A DNA stretch of 39,874 bases, from assembly GCF_003003845.1 (NCBI RefSeq), contig NZ_PVWO01000002.1, positions 1 through 39,874 of the forward strand, in the 5' to 3' direction. This document shows positions 27,217 to 36,286 of this stretch, one piece after another (the first letter of the stretch is position 1; each line of letters opens with the position of its first letter). The position numbers were made by a program, and so were the translations under genes. The notes under the pieces are model-generated. The model made no database searches. It was not told the DNA's origin and saw nothing but the letters and a program-made list of their open reading frames with translations. This stretch comes from Chamaesiphon polymorphus CCALA 037. Its GTDB lineage: Bacteria > Cyanobacteriota > Cyanobacteriia > Cyanobacteriales > Chamaesiphonaceae.

Positions 27217-27575
27217 GATAAAATACTCCAAAAAATAGTAGGTGAGGATGAGCGAGAAAATTCTCACAATGAAAAGCAAGAATTAAGGTTGAAAGAATGA
27301 AAAAAACTTTCATAAAGAAAAACAAAAAGTCTAGGATTTGTGCGATTATTAGAGCGATAGTCATTCGTAAGGATGTCTGAGTAGCATCTGTACAGCAACC
27401 TGAACGCAGCGAAGGCGATACAGCAAAATGGTGCGATCGGGAGGAGGATAGATCGATTGTCTATAGCTGCTCCCCTAACGAACGAGTAATCCTACAAAGA
27501 TTTTTAATAACTCATTTTACATTTCAATTTGGGAAAACTAAGATTGGATGTATTAATATTCTTCTTGAACGTAAG

Positions 27576-28535
27576 ATGGTAAATTCACATAGAAGGTTAA
27601 AAGAATTTCAAGAACACTCACGATCGATATTTCAGCAACTTCAGCAGTCTAATTACAAAATTCCGCCAGGATATAAGCAATGGGATAAATTAAGCTACTC
27701 AATCGCAGGTCAAGTAGCATTAATTGAAAAGTTCTATGTAGATTCTGTGTCCAATTACATTTCTCATCGTCTAGCTTTATGGATGATTAAAGATGCTCCT
27801 ATCTATTGTCTTAACAAAGATTTAATTGGTTCGTTGATGGAGACTACTCTCGATAATCTTGAAAAAATCTTGCCAGATTTGCCAGTTGCACTTCCTACAT
27901 TTTTGCTCTTATTACCTAAAGAAGGCTTGCAAACTCCCCAAGGAGACTATATAGAATATATGGTCGTTCATGCTAGTCAGAAGCATAGACCAGAAGACTC
28001 CGAAGGAGCTTCCCCAAAATATCCAGGGATAGAAATTAAAAATTTAAAACACGAATCAAGTTTATTGATAGACTGTAGTGCTATTGACAGTGGGAATTTT
28101 ATCTGGTTTAGTGGGGTAAATCTGGAAGCTGATGGTTCGATTAGTTTTGAAGAAGGAGAAAACCTGGGAGTGGCTCATATGAGTCAAGATGATTTGAATT
28201 TTACAAATAGCCTAAGAATATTATGTGTTCAAATTTTATTACTGTTAACTTATGAGCCAGATTTATTAACTGATAGTAGTGAAGCAGATCTGCCAACAAA
28301 AGGACGTGGGTTTTCAAAGCTAAGTAAGGATACAAAATCAGCTTACCGATATCCTCGATGGCTAGGTAAGAATTATAAAACAACCACTGAAAGTAGCAAT
28401 TTTCAAGGTGGTACGCATAAATCCCCCGAAACTCATTGGCGGAAAGGACATTTTAAGAAGGTTGCGATTGGGAAAGATAGGGCAGAGCGGAAAGTAGTTT
28501 GGATTCGTCCAGTTTTAGTTAATAGCGATCGTTAA
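27576..28535 (+). CDS. Uncharacterised plasmid-type protein with C-terminal SPETHWRKGHFKKVAIG motif
   Basis: C-terminal SPETHWRKGHFKKVAIGKDRAERKVVWIRPVLVN; paralog of 13832..14788. Confidence 0.55.
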   Translation: MVNSHRRLKEFQEHSRSIFQQLQQSNYKIPPGYKQWDKLSYSIAGQVALIEKFYVDSVSNYISHRLALWMIKDAPIYCLNKDLIGSLMETTLDNLEKILPDLPVALPTFLLLLPKEGLQTPQGDYIEYMVVHASQKHRPEDSEGASPKYPGIEIKNLKHESSLLIDCSAIDSGNFIWFSGVNLEADGSISFEEGENLGVAHMSQDDLNFTNSLRILCVQILLLLTYEPDLLTDSSEADLPTKGRGFSKLSKDTKSAYRYPRWLGKNYKTTTESSNFQGGTHKSPETHWRKGHFKKVAIGKDRAERKVVWIRPVLVNSDR

Positions 28536-28599
28536 TTTTTCAGATAGACTTTGGGTTGTAAGCATCGATCGTCCAATCCGCCGCAGCCGAATATTTCTG

Positions 28600-29385
28600 T
28601 CACTTATAAATAATCTGGGGGTCGAGCGCGATGGCTCGATCGTAATCGATAGATGCCCCTAGTAGATCGTCGAGCAGATCCCGCTTGAGCAGACTCCGCA
28701 CCAGATAAGCAGCGGCTAAATTCGAGTCGATCTCGATTGCTCGGTCATAATCAGCCAAAGCTCCCACAGCATCGCCCAGTTCTTTATGCTTGAGCGTACC
28801 GCGATTGTAAAAAGCCTCAGATAAGGTGGAATCTATCTCGATCGCCCGATCGTAATCGGTGAGGGCACCAGCAATATCCATTAATTTCACATTCTTGAGC
28901 AAACCGCGACAGTTATAAGCCGCAGCGAAGGCAGGGTCGATCGAAATTGCCAGATCGTAATCAGCGAGCGCATACTCGACATCCCCCAACTCACCGTATT
29001 TAATCAACCCACGAGTGGTATAGACCGAGGCATCGCGAGGATCGAGGAGGATCGCCAAATTGAGGTCGGCTAAGGCTCCAGGAATATCGCCTAATTGCTG
29101 ATACCTAAGCAAGCCGCGATTGGCGTAAGCAACTGCATAATCGGGATCGCGATCGATGGCAGCATCAAAATCGGCGATCGCACCTTGAATATCTCCCAAT
29201 CGGGCAAACTTAAACGAACCGCGATAGTTATAAGCCTTAGCATAGTTAGGAGCCAGACTTACTGCGCGATCGTAAGCAGCTAAAGCACCTCTCTGGTTGC
29301 CGATTTGAGATTGTCGATTACCCAGCGCGATATAGTCATCAGGCTCGATAAGATAATTGTTTCGGTCTGAAGCTCGCTCTGACAT
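28600..29385 (-). CDS. TPR-repeat protein
   Basis: Tandem ALADYDRAIEIDSxxAxAYxNRGxLKxxxLGD-type repeats across the protein. Confidence 0.85.
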   Translation of the reverse strand: MSERASDRNNYLIEPDDYIALGNRQSQIGNQRGALAAYDRAVSLAPNYAKAYNYRGSFKFARLGDIQGAIADFDAAIDRDPDYAVAYANRGLLRYQQLGDIPGALADLNLAILLDPRDASVYTTRGLIKYGELGDVEYALADYDLAISIDPAFAAAYNCRGLLKNVKLMDIAGALTDYDRAIEIDSTLSEAFYNRGTLKHKELGDAVGALADYDRAIEIDSNLAAAYLVRSLLKRDLLDDLLGASIDYDRAIALDPQIIYK

Positions 29386-29677
29386 ATAGAGTAGATATAA
29401 AGACTATACAAAGGCTCGGTCGAGATCTCGATTCGGCAGAGCCGACGCTACGCGAACGAGCTGGAGATTTTACTTTAGCTATTCACTACAGGCTAATCTA
29501 ACTGAATTTGAGAGTGATTTTATCTTATAACAATTTAACGATCGTAGATCGTATCTAAATCGCTCGCTGGCAATTTCAATCGCTATCTCAACTTCAGAAA
29601 ATGATATAATTTATCTTAATAAAAACGGCAAGTGTTTAAGACTTGCCAAATCCAAAATATCGTCTTTCAATTATACA

Positions 29678-29974
29678 GTGAAAATCAGAGCTTCACGATC
29701 TCCAGGTAAATCTGGTAGCTTGTGTCAGTTTACCCAGCTCAAAACGGCTAAAGATGGATCGATCTGTGAATATCCAGCGATCGATCGAGAGCGAAACCCA
29801 GAGACAATCGAGGATTGGTACTGGCATTATACCTACAAGGTGAAGAATCCCCAAGGTAAATTTGTGACTCACACCAAAACAGTTCCTCGGAGGAAAGTAC
29901 CGACCGTTCGGGATCTCATCGCGCAGAATACTTCTGTAGCGGGAATTCTGGAATATTTGCTCTCATCTAGCTAA
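29678..29974 (+). CDS. Hypothetical protein
   Basis: 98-aa ORF (possibly longer with a non-ATG start) ending at the palindrome at 29974. Confidence 0.5.
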   Translation: MKIRASRSPGKSGSLCQFTQLKTAKDGSICEYPAIDRERNPETIEDWYWHYTYKVKNPQGKFVTHTKTVPRRKVPTVRDLIAQNTSVAGILEYLLSSS

Positions 29975-30001
29975 TTTTCTAAAGTAATTACTTTAGAAAA
30001 T
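29974..30001. repeat. 28-bp perfect palindrome, copy 1
   Basis: ATTTTCTAAAGTAATTACTTTAGAAAAT. Confidence 0.75.
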
Positions 30002-30196
30002 ACAATCGCTTTCCAGCCAGAGCGATGCTGTGCCTCTGTTCAGGCCACGCCAACGCCAAGGCTAGACTGCTCCGTGGGCAGTCATTTTAATGTTCAGCTC
30101 GGTCGAGTTCCTCCCGAATGAGAGACAAGAAGCGCCGATTGGTACTTCTAAAGACTATAGCAGTAGAAGTTTTAGCCGCTCGGTACCCATCCAAAT

Positions 30197-30224
30197 ATTT
30201 TCCAAAGTAATTACTTTAGAAAAT
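30197..30224. repeat. 28-bp near-perfect palindrome, copy 2
   Basis: ATTTTCCAAAGTAATTACTTTAGAAAAT. Confidence 0.75.
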
Positions 30225-30256
30225 TAGCTCGACCTTACCAGAGGTCGATGGGTTAC

Positions 30257-31807
30257 TCACTTACTCCTCTCAAGACTCTGGTACCGCTCGTATTCCTTAT
30301 TCTTGTGCTGCCAATATTTCTCGACAGTTTCTTTAGCTGCGATTGCGCTGTCATACTCAACACCACCCTCAGCAATTAATCTCGCTCTAACTCGCTCGCG
30401 AAGGTCGGCGACAATCTTGCCATTAACTTTGCGTGTCTGCGACCAATCGAGGATTGGCTGTGGATAATAGCTATCTGTGTATTTACCTTGAATAACTTCG
30501 TCAAGACTATACCCCTGTAGCTCTGGTATCCAGTAGCGAACGAAACTCAAATCGGGGTCTTTTTCGGCAATATTCTTGTTAGGGTTATAGATCCGAAACG
30601 TTTCGCTCAAAGGATTGGTGATACCAGCCTGCATCTGCCATTGCCAGTTATCGATCGCTAGATCCCCATCGACTAAATAGTTCATAAAGTGTTTGGCTCC
30701 ATGATGCCAAGACACACCACAATTAATCGTGAGGAAGGTGGCGCACATCGCCCGCATCCGAAAATTCATCCAGCCCATCGTGTGGAGCTGCCGCATACTC
30801 GCATCAATCAAGGGAAAGCCCGTCATGCCCTCCTGCCATGCTTGGTATAGTTCGAGCGGATCTGAGCTGAGTTCGTCGGGCTTGTACCAATCATCGAATT
30901 CAGGATAGCGATTTTGGTAGGCTACTTCTGGGTGAAAGTAGAGCCGCTGGGTAAAGCTGTCGTGCCAGCGCAGCCTGTCGCGAAAGGCTTTGAGCGAAAA
31001 TTCAGCTTTGTCGTTACCCGCCAGGGCAGCAACTCTGGCTTTGGTTGCTTGGTAGACAGTCCGCGTCGAGATCGTGCCAAAGGTCAGATGTGGGGAAAGG
31101 TGAGAGGTTGCCCCAATTTGCGCCAACCACGGGCGCGATAGCTTCCAGTGATAACCGTGGAATCTCCTGGCGAGGAATGTATCTAAGGTAGTGTGGGCAT
31201 GTGTTTCCCCGCCAGGAAAGTAGACTTTTTCGACATCCCAAAACTGTGAGTATTTTTGGGTAAGTTCTGGAAATGTCAGTTGGGGAAGAGCGATTTCTAG
31301 GGTGGGTAAATCGATCTTGTGTGGCGGTTGGTACTGGGGTTGACGTTGATATGTATAGTACTGGCCAAACCACTCCTGGCGGTTGTCTTGGGTTTGCAAA
31401 AAGTTGTTTAATCCCAGATGGCAATCGAGGTTTAACTCACGGTAGAAATCGACTATCGAGCGATCGCGACTAATCCCGTACTCAACTTGGACATCGCGGT
31501 TAAAGAACAGCTTGGGTCGCTCTTTGCGCTCGATAAGCTGTGTGGTGAGGTCTTGGATAATCGTGGTAGAGTTGCCCTCGAATAAGAATAGGCGACTACC
31601 TAACTGTTGCAATTGGCGATCTAAGTCTATTAACGACTCAAACAAGAATCTGACTCTGGCTGTACCGATATCTGCCCAGGTATAGAACCAGGGATCGATG
31701 ATGAACAATGGTAAAACTGGCGTGTTGTTGGCAGTCGCTAGGGTGACGATCTCGTTGTCAGTCAATCGCAAGTCGCGACGAAACCATAGCAGGTGCATAG
31801 TTTTCAC
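30257..31807 (-). CDS. Cryptochrome/DNA photolyase family protein
   Basis: LLWFRRDLRLTDNEIVTLA, FPLIDASMRQLHTMGWMNFRMRAMCATFLT, HFMNYLVDGDLAIDNWQWQMQAGI, FRIYNPNKNIAEKDP. Confidence 0.93.
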   Translation of the reverse strand: MKTMHLLWFRRDLRLTDNEIVTLATANNTPVLPLFIIDPWFYTWADIGTARVRFLFESLIDLDRQLQQLGSRLFLFEGNSTTIIQDLTTQLIERKERPKLFFNRDVQVEYGISRDRSIVDFYRELNLDCHLGLNNFLQTQDNRQEWFGQYYTYQRQPQYQPPHKIDLPTLEIALPQLTFPELTQKYSQFWDVEKVYFPGGETHAHTTLDTFLARRFHGYHWKLSRPWLAQIGATSHLSPHLTFGTISTRTVYQATKARVAALAGNDKAEFSLKAFRDRLRWHDSFTQRLYFHPEVAYQNRYPEFDDWYKPDELSSDPLELYQAWQEGMTGFPLIDASMRQLHTMGWMNFRMRAMCATFLTINCGVSWHHGAKHFMNYLVDGDLAIDNWQWQMQAGITNPLSETFRIYNPNKNIAEKDPDLSFVRYWIPELQGYSLDEVIQGKYTDSYYPQPILDWSQTRKVNGKIVADLRERVRARLIAEGGVEYDSAIAAKETVEKYWQHKNKEYERYQSLERSK

Positions 31808-31889
31808 AAATTGGCTTAATACTTACTAGTTTAACGCTGACAGCATTTTATGAACATGTGTATTAAGCGATCGGGTTCGCGACCCACTC

Positions 31890-31923
31890 TTAATTTTCTC
31901 AAGTAATTACTTGAGAAAATTAA
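31890..31923. repeat. 34-bp perfect palindrome, copy 3
   Basis: TTAATTTTCTCAAGTAATTACTTGAGAAAATTAA. Confidence 0.75.
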
Positions 31924-32004
31924 AGAGGCGAGTGTAGCAGGATTGGCTGAGTCTACTGGTGTTTGTCAATCGACTGAATCGATCGATAGTTTGGACTTGG
32001 CTGT

Positions 32005-33021
32005 CTAATCGGGATTGAAGTTAATCCCCAACTTCAGAGCCGGATTATTCACCCACCGATCTCCAATATGAGTATAAATCGCCGTAGTCTTCGGATCGGC
32101 ATGACCCAATAAATCCTGGACTTGCCGCAAGGATGCCCCATTCTGAATCGCTAAAGTCCCCGCTGTATGCCGCAAGGAATGGGCGGATAAAGTCCTCCCT
32201 TGCCCATGTTTGAGGTTGAGAGAGGTGAGATAGCTATCGACAATAAATCTAATCCCCCGCCGCGACAAACGACGATCCTCTCGGTCTGGGTCGATCTGAT
32301 GGCGCGGATGATGCAGATTGATAAATAGGGGCGTAGCAGCCGCAGTACTAAATTTAGCACTTCTGCGGGCGAGTAAATAACGATCGAGTACATCAACCAA
32401 ATCGGGAATCAACGGCACAACTCGTTGTTGTCGCTTACTCATGACCGTAATCCCCACCCCCGTCGGATCGCGGCGAATATCCCCCACATTCGCCTTGTAG
32501 ACTTCCATCGACCTGACCCCTTCGAGGGTCATCAACCCCAATAAGAAACGGTCGCGGAGGATTTTGAGGGGAGTAGATTTAGCCAGTGGAGCCTGAAGTA
32601 AGATTTGGGCCTCACTAGCAGTCAAATAAGTAATCGAGTCAGCCGGATCGCCTCGTTGCTTGGGCGGTTTTACGCCCCAGACGGGGTTGTGGGAGAGTAG
32701 ACCATATTCCATCGCCGCATCGTACATCCGACTCACAGCGACTAATTTGAGGGCAATGGTGGCAGGTTTGTATTGCTGTTGGACTAAATGGTGGCGGTAG
32801 ATTTTAATCGCATCCCGCGTCACAGCCAAGGGTTGGAGTTGATTGACTTCGCACCAGAGCAAGTACTGTTTGGCTTCGCACCAATAGGTGCGAATGGTTT
32901 CGCCACTAGCACCCCCAGCAGCTACATCGAATTGGATAAAACTGGTAAATGCTGAAATTAAGGCATTGGCATCGAGGACGAAGGTTGGTGTGCTGGTGGT
33001 AGTACTAGTGGGTCGATCCAT
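32005..33021 (-). CDS. Tyrosine recombinase (Xer-like)
   Basis: C-terminal LSAHSLRHTAGTLAIQNGASLRQVQDLLGHADPKTTAIYTHIGD (HxxR...LGH...Y); EGVRSMEV. Confidence 0.9.
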   Translation of the reverse strand: MDRPTSTTTSTPTFVLDANALISAFTSFIQFDVAAGGASGETIRTYWCEAKQYLLWCEVNQLQPLAVTRDAIKIYRHHLVQQQYKPATIALKLVAVSRMYDAAMEYGLLSHNPVWGVKPPKQRGDPADSITYLTASEAQILLQAPLAKSTPLKILRDRFLLGLMTLEGVRSMEVYKANVGDIRRDPTGVGITVMSKRQQRVVPLIPDLVDVLDRYLLARRSAKFSTAAATPLFINLHHPRHQIDPDREDRRLSRRGIRFIVDSYLTSLNLKHGQGRTLSAHSLRHTAGTLAIQNGASLRQVQDLLGHADPKTTAIYTHIGDRWVNNPALKLGINFNPD

Positions 33022-33139
33022 TGAATTTAGCTAGATGCACTCCAGTAATTTAGGTCATCATAAATTCCATAAGTTTTAATAATTCAGATCTGGCAAGTTT
33101 ATTGCTGGGAAATTAGGGGGGATTTAGTCTGTTCTTTAA

Positions 33140-33169
33140 ATATACCGCTAACCTGTATTAGCGGTATAT
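33140..33169. promoter_or_regulatory. dif-like recombination core candidate
   Basis: (A)TATACCGCTAA-CCTGTA-TTAGCGGTATA(T): 11/12-bp perfect arms around a 6-bp spacer, between two tyrosine recombinase genes. Confidence 0.5.
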
Positions 33170-33304
33170 AATTTTTCTGTAGTTTATACCAGACATCGGT
33201 TAGAGCCGATTCTCAATTTTTGAGGATTTCGATCGAAAAGCCAGCAGATCCACCCCGATTTGAGGAGGTAGAAAAGTAGGATAATACTCAGGAGCGGGGT
33301 AAAT

Positions 33305-34276
33305 CTAAACTAGAGCGGCCAAAGTATTAGTAGCGATCGCTTGGTATTTATGGCGGTTATCATCGTAGCGATTGAGGGTATTCAAATTTGCATGACGGCT
33401 CAGTCCTTGAGCGGCACGAAGATTACCATCGCTGGCATCAAGGTAGGCAGTAATCGCACTGTGTCTGATGCGGTGGGGAGAAACTACTTTATCAATCCCA
33501 GCAGCTTCGCTAAACTCTCGCACCAGGCGATAAATCGTGCTGCCATCGAGTCTGTGTCCTTTGCTGCGTCGATCGAGGCTGGTGAATAGGGGATCGGATG
33601 CTTGATAATTGGATCTAGCTGCCAACCATGCCACGAGCGCGATAGTAGTTGCTGGAGATAGGTTAATCTCACTTTTTTGAATCTTGCCTTTGCCTAAAAT
33701 CGCTAGTCTTCCAGATTCATCGAAATCACCCACATCCAGGCTACAAATTTCATTCCGACGCAGGGCATTGTCCCACAGGAGTCGGAGGATGGCGTAATCC
33801 CTGATTCCTTTGATGGTGCTGCGGTCGGGAATTTGCAGCATCTCTCTAAACCCAGCTACGGCAATCCCTGTGGTATCGCCATAACTCTCGACTTTTAAGC
33901 AAGGCACGTCGGCTAGATTGAAATTACACTGCTCAAATTGATGGGCATAATCGACAAAGGATTTTAGAGCAGAGAGCCGGACGTTAATCGTGCTGGGGGC
34001 TAATTTAGCATCGATGAGTTGTTGTCGGTAGTGTAGAACTTGATAAACAGCTTCTGGCTGCTGTAGGGAGAGAAACTGAGTCAACAGTCGCTCGGATACT
34101 TCGCGATCTTGGGTACGGCGGAAAAAATCAACGACCGCTTTACTGTAGTTTCTGCGAGTATTTGTGGAGATTTTCAGTCGGAGGAAGTCAGCCAGAAGAT
34201 CTGAAGCAGAACGGGTGACTTCAGATGAGTTGGTTGCTGGAATGGTTTTGGATAGTGCAGATCGCATGAAATTCAC
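33305..34276 (-). CDS. Tyrosine recombinase
   Basis: LLWDNALRRNEICSLDVGDFD and SPHRIRHSAITAYLDASDGNLRAAQGLSRHANLNTLNRYDD. Confidence 0.88.
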   Translation of the reverse strand: MNFMRSALSKTIPATNSSEVTRSASDLLADFLRLKISTNTRRNYSKAVVDFFRRTQDREVSERLLTQFLSLQQPEAVYQVLHYRQQLIDAKLAPSTINVRLSALKSFVDYAHQFEQCNFNLADVPCLKVESYGDTTGIAVAGFREMLQIPDRSTIKGIRDYAILRLLWDNALRRNEICSLDVGDFDESGRLAILGKGKIQKSEINLSPATTIALVAWLAARSNYQASDPLFTSLDRRSKGHRLDGSTIYRLVREFSEAAGIDKVVSPHRIRHSAITAYLDASDGNLRAAQGLSRHANLNTLNRYDDNRHKYQAIATNTLAALV

Positions 34277-34581
34277 AGGTAAGTGATGGTAACAACTGCG
34301 CTTACGACAAGTACTAGCATTCTAGCCCAAATTAAGCGAACGACAATGTTTTTTAGAATGCGCTTAAAATTTGCGAGACTGGAGTTCGAGGCTTGTCAAG
34401 GGACAATTTCACATTTTTAGACTGCAAGCTTCGCTAGATACCGATCTCCATTCTCCATAGAACCCATTGAATGAACAGCGGTATCAACGTGCCAAACTGG
34501 AAATCAGTAGAATAGTGGCTTTTCTAGTTCTTGACTATTTGTCTGTAAGCTCGAATACATCGATCTAATTAAGGTAATCCC

Positions 34582-35413
34582 GTGCAGATAGATGTTGGCT
34601 TGCATTGCTTGCACCAGTTATTTGAAGATCGAGCGGATAGATGTCCCTTGACACCAGCTATTGACAATTCACTGGGGGCGATGCGCGAACGTCAACGTCG
34701 TGGTGCGATTTTCACCTATGGAGAAGTGGAGGCAAAATCTAATCAACTCGCCTACTATCTGCGTCGTCATGGAGTGGTGAGTGGTGCGCGAGTGGGATTA
34801 TTGATACCTCGATCGCCAAAGCTATACATCGCGATTTTGGCGATTTTAAAAGCGGGGGCAGCCTATGTACCCCTCAATCCTGAATATCCAGCCGATCGGA
34901 GCGACTATATATGGAGGTAAAAGTACCGACGATTCGGTTATTACAGCACTTCCGGCTATTATGAGGTACATTTTTATCCTTAACCTTCTCACTGACTAAC
35001 TTTCAGAGATTAGACTGTACCTCATAGCTGTCGGAAGTGCTGTAATGTTGTTCTTTCTGCTCGGTACGCCTTTCGCGCCGATGCTACTGCGTTTACTAGG
35101 GATGAAAATCGGGGACAATGTGTATATTGAAACCACCGACTTTACCGAATTCGATCTGATGACGATCGACGATAATGTGATTCTCGATCGCGATGCCACT
35201 TTGCAAACTCACTTGTTTGAAGATCGGGTGATGAAAATGGGCAAACTCCACCTTTATCCTCGCGCTCAATTGGGCAGTTGGGCATTGGCACTCTACGATA
35301 CGGTACTCGAAAGCAACGTACTGATTCAACTAATGTAGTTAGCGATCGAAGGTGAGAAAGTGCCTCGCGCCACAACCTGGCAAGGTATCCCGATTAGTCG
35401 CCGCTATCTGTAA
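34582..35413 (+). pseudogene. Decayed NRPS (adenylation-domain start and Pls/PosA-type C-terminal piece)
   Basis: 34582..34920 encodes LFEDRADRCPLTPAI...FTYGEVEAKSNQLAYYLRRHGV...AILKAGAAYVPLNPEYPADR then stops. 35045 onward encodes a hexapeptide-repeat-like C-terminal piece with an in-frame TAG, followed by readable LAIEGEKVPRATTWQGIPISRRYL*. Confidence 0.75.
34941..35045. mobile_element. 105-bp MITE-like element with 30-bp terminal inverted repeats
   Basis: TTACAGCACTTCCGgctattATGAGGTACA ... TGTACCTCATagctgtCGGAAGTGCTGTAA. Confidence 0.65.
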
Positions 35414-35415
35414 AG

Positions 35416-36285
35416 CTAGGGCTTGCTAACCTCTAAAACTGCACCTAGCTTCTCTGGATTGACAACTGCAAAAATCGATTGAATGCGATTTCCTCCCCAC
35501 TCAAAACTAAAAATACTGTGGGTGCGCTCATCGACAATATTCATAATTCCCGACTGACCATTGACTGCTACCACCCGTGAAACTAGCGTCGGTGTCAAGC
35601 GGCTACGTCGAATTGCCACCAAAAACCGAGCGACTTTTTGACAGCCCTGCAATGGTTTTTGCGCTGCGACAACTTTACCACCGCCATCCGACCAGAAGGT
35701 CACATCTGCCGCCATCAGTGTCATCAATCCTGGTAAGTCGCCACGCTCCCAGCACTCAAGAAATCGATCGACAAGGAGATCTCGATCGTCAAAATTTGCG
35801 AGTGTCGGTCGGTGTAACACGAGATGCTGTCGGGCGCGACGCACGATCTGGCGACAGTTGGGAATACTTTTATCGACGGTTTGCGAGATTGCATCATATT
35901 CATAATCGAAAACCTCGCGCAACAGGAAAACGGCTCTTTCGGTTGGAGATAAGCATTCCAGCAGCATTAAAAATGCGAAGGACAGAGATTCTGCTAATTC
36001 CGCACAGTCTTCGACATCGGGACGTTCGGTTATCAGTGGCTCTGGTAGCCATGTTCCGGTATATCGTTCGCGTTGGACGCGGGCAGAGCGGAGATAGTCG
36101 ATACACAATCGCGTCACAATCCTCGATAGAAACGCTTTGGGCGACTGAACGATGCTTTCGGTATGTTGCCAACGAATCCAGGCTTCCTGGACGATATCTT
36201 CTGCATCTGTGACGCTTCCCAGCATTCGATAGGCAATCGCGAATAGTAGGGAGCGATATCGATCGAACAATTCCAATCGGTTCAT
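35416..36285 (-). CDS. ECF41-like sigma factor (SigJ-type with SnoaL-like C-domain)
   Basis: LFDRYRSLLFAIAYRMLGSVTDAEDIVQEAWIRW and LRSARVQRERYTGTWLPEPL; C-terminal DVTFWSDGGGKVVAAQKPLQG. Confidence 0.85.
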   Translation of the reverse strand: MNRLELFDRYRSLLFAIAYRMLGSVTDAEDIVQEAWIRWQHTESIVQSPKAFLSRIVTRLCIDYLRSARVQRERYTGTWLPEPLITERPDVEDCAELAESLSFAFLMLLECLSPTERAVFLLREVFDYEYDAISQTVDKSIPNCRQIVRRARQHLVLHRPTLANFDDRDLLVDRFLECWERGDLPGLMTLMAADVTFWSDGGGKVVAAQKPLQGCQKVARFLVAIRRSRLTPTLVSRVVAVNGQSGIMNIVDERTHSIFSFEWGGNRIQSIFAVVNPEKLGAVLEVSKP

Positions 36286-36286
36286 A

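Noticed and set aside
35577-36212. 211-aa ORF antisense to the ECF sigma gene
   Set aside because: The opposite strand has clear sigma-factor motifs; the antisense product is compositionally odd (R/S-rich) with no family motif.
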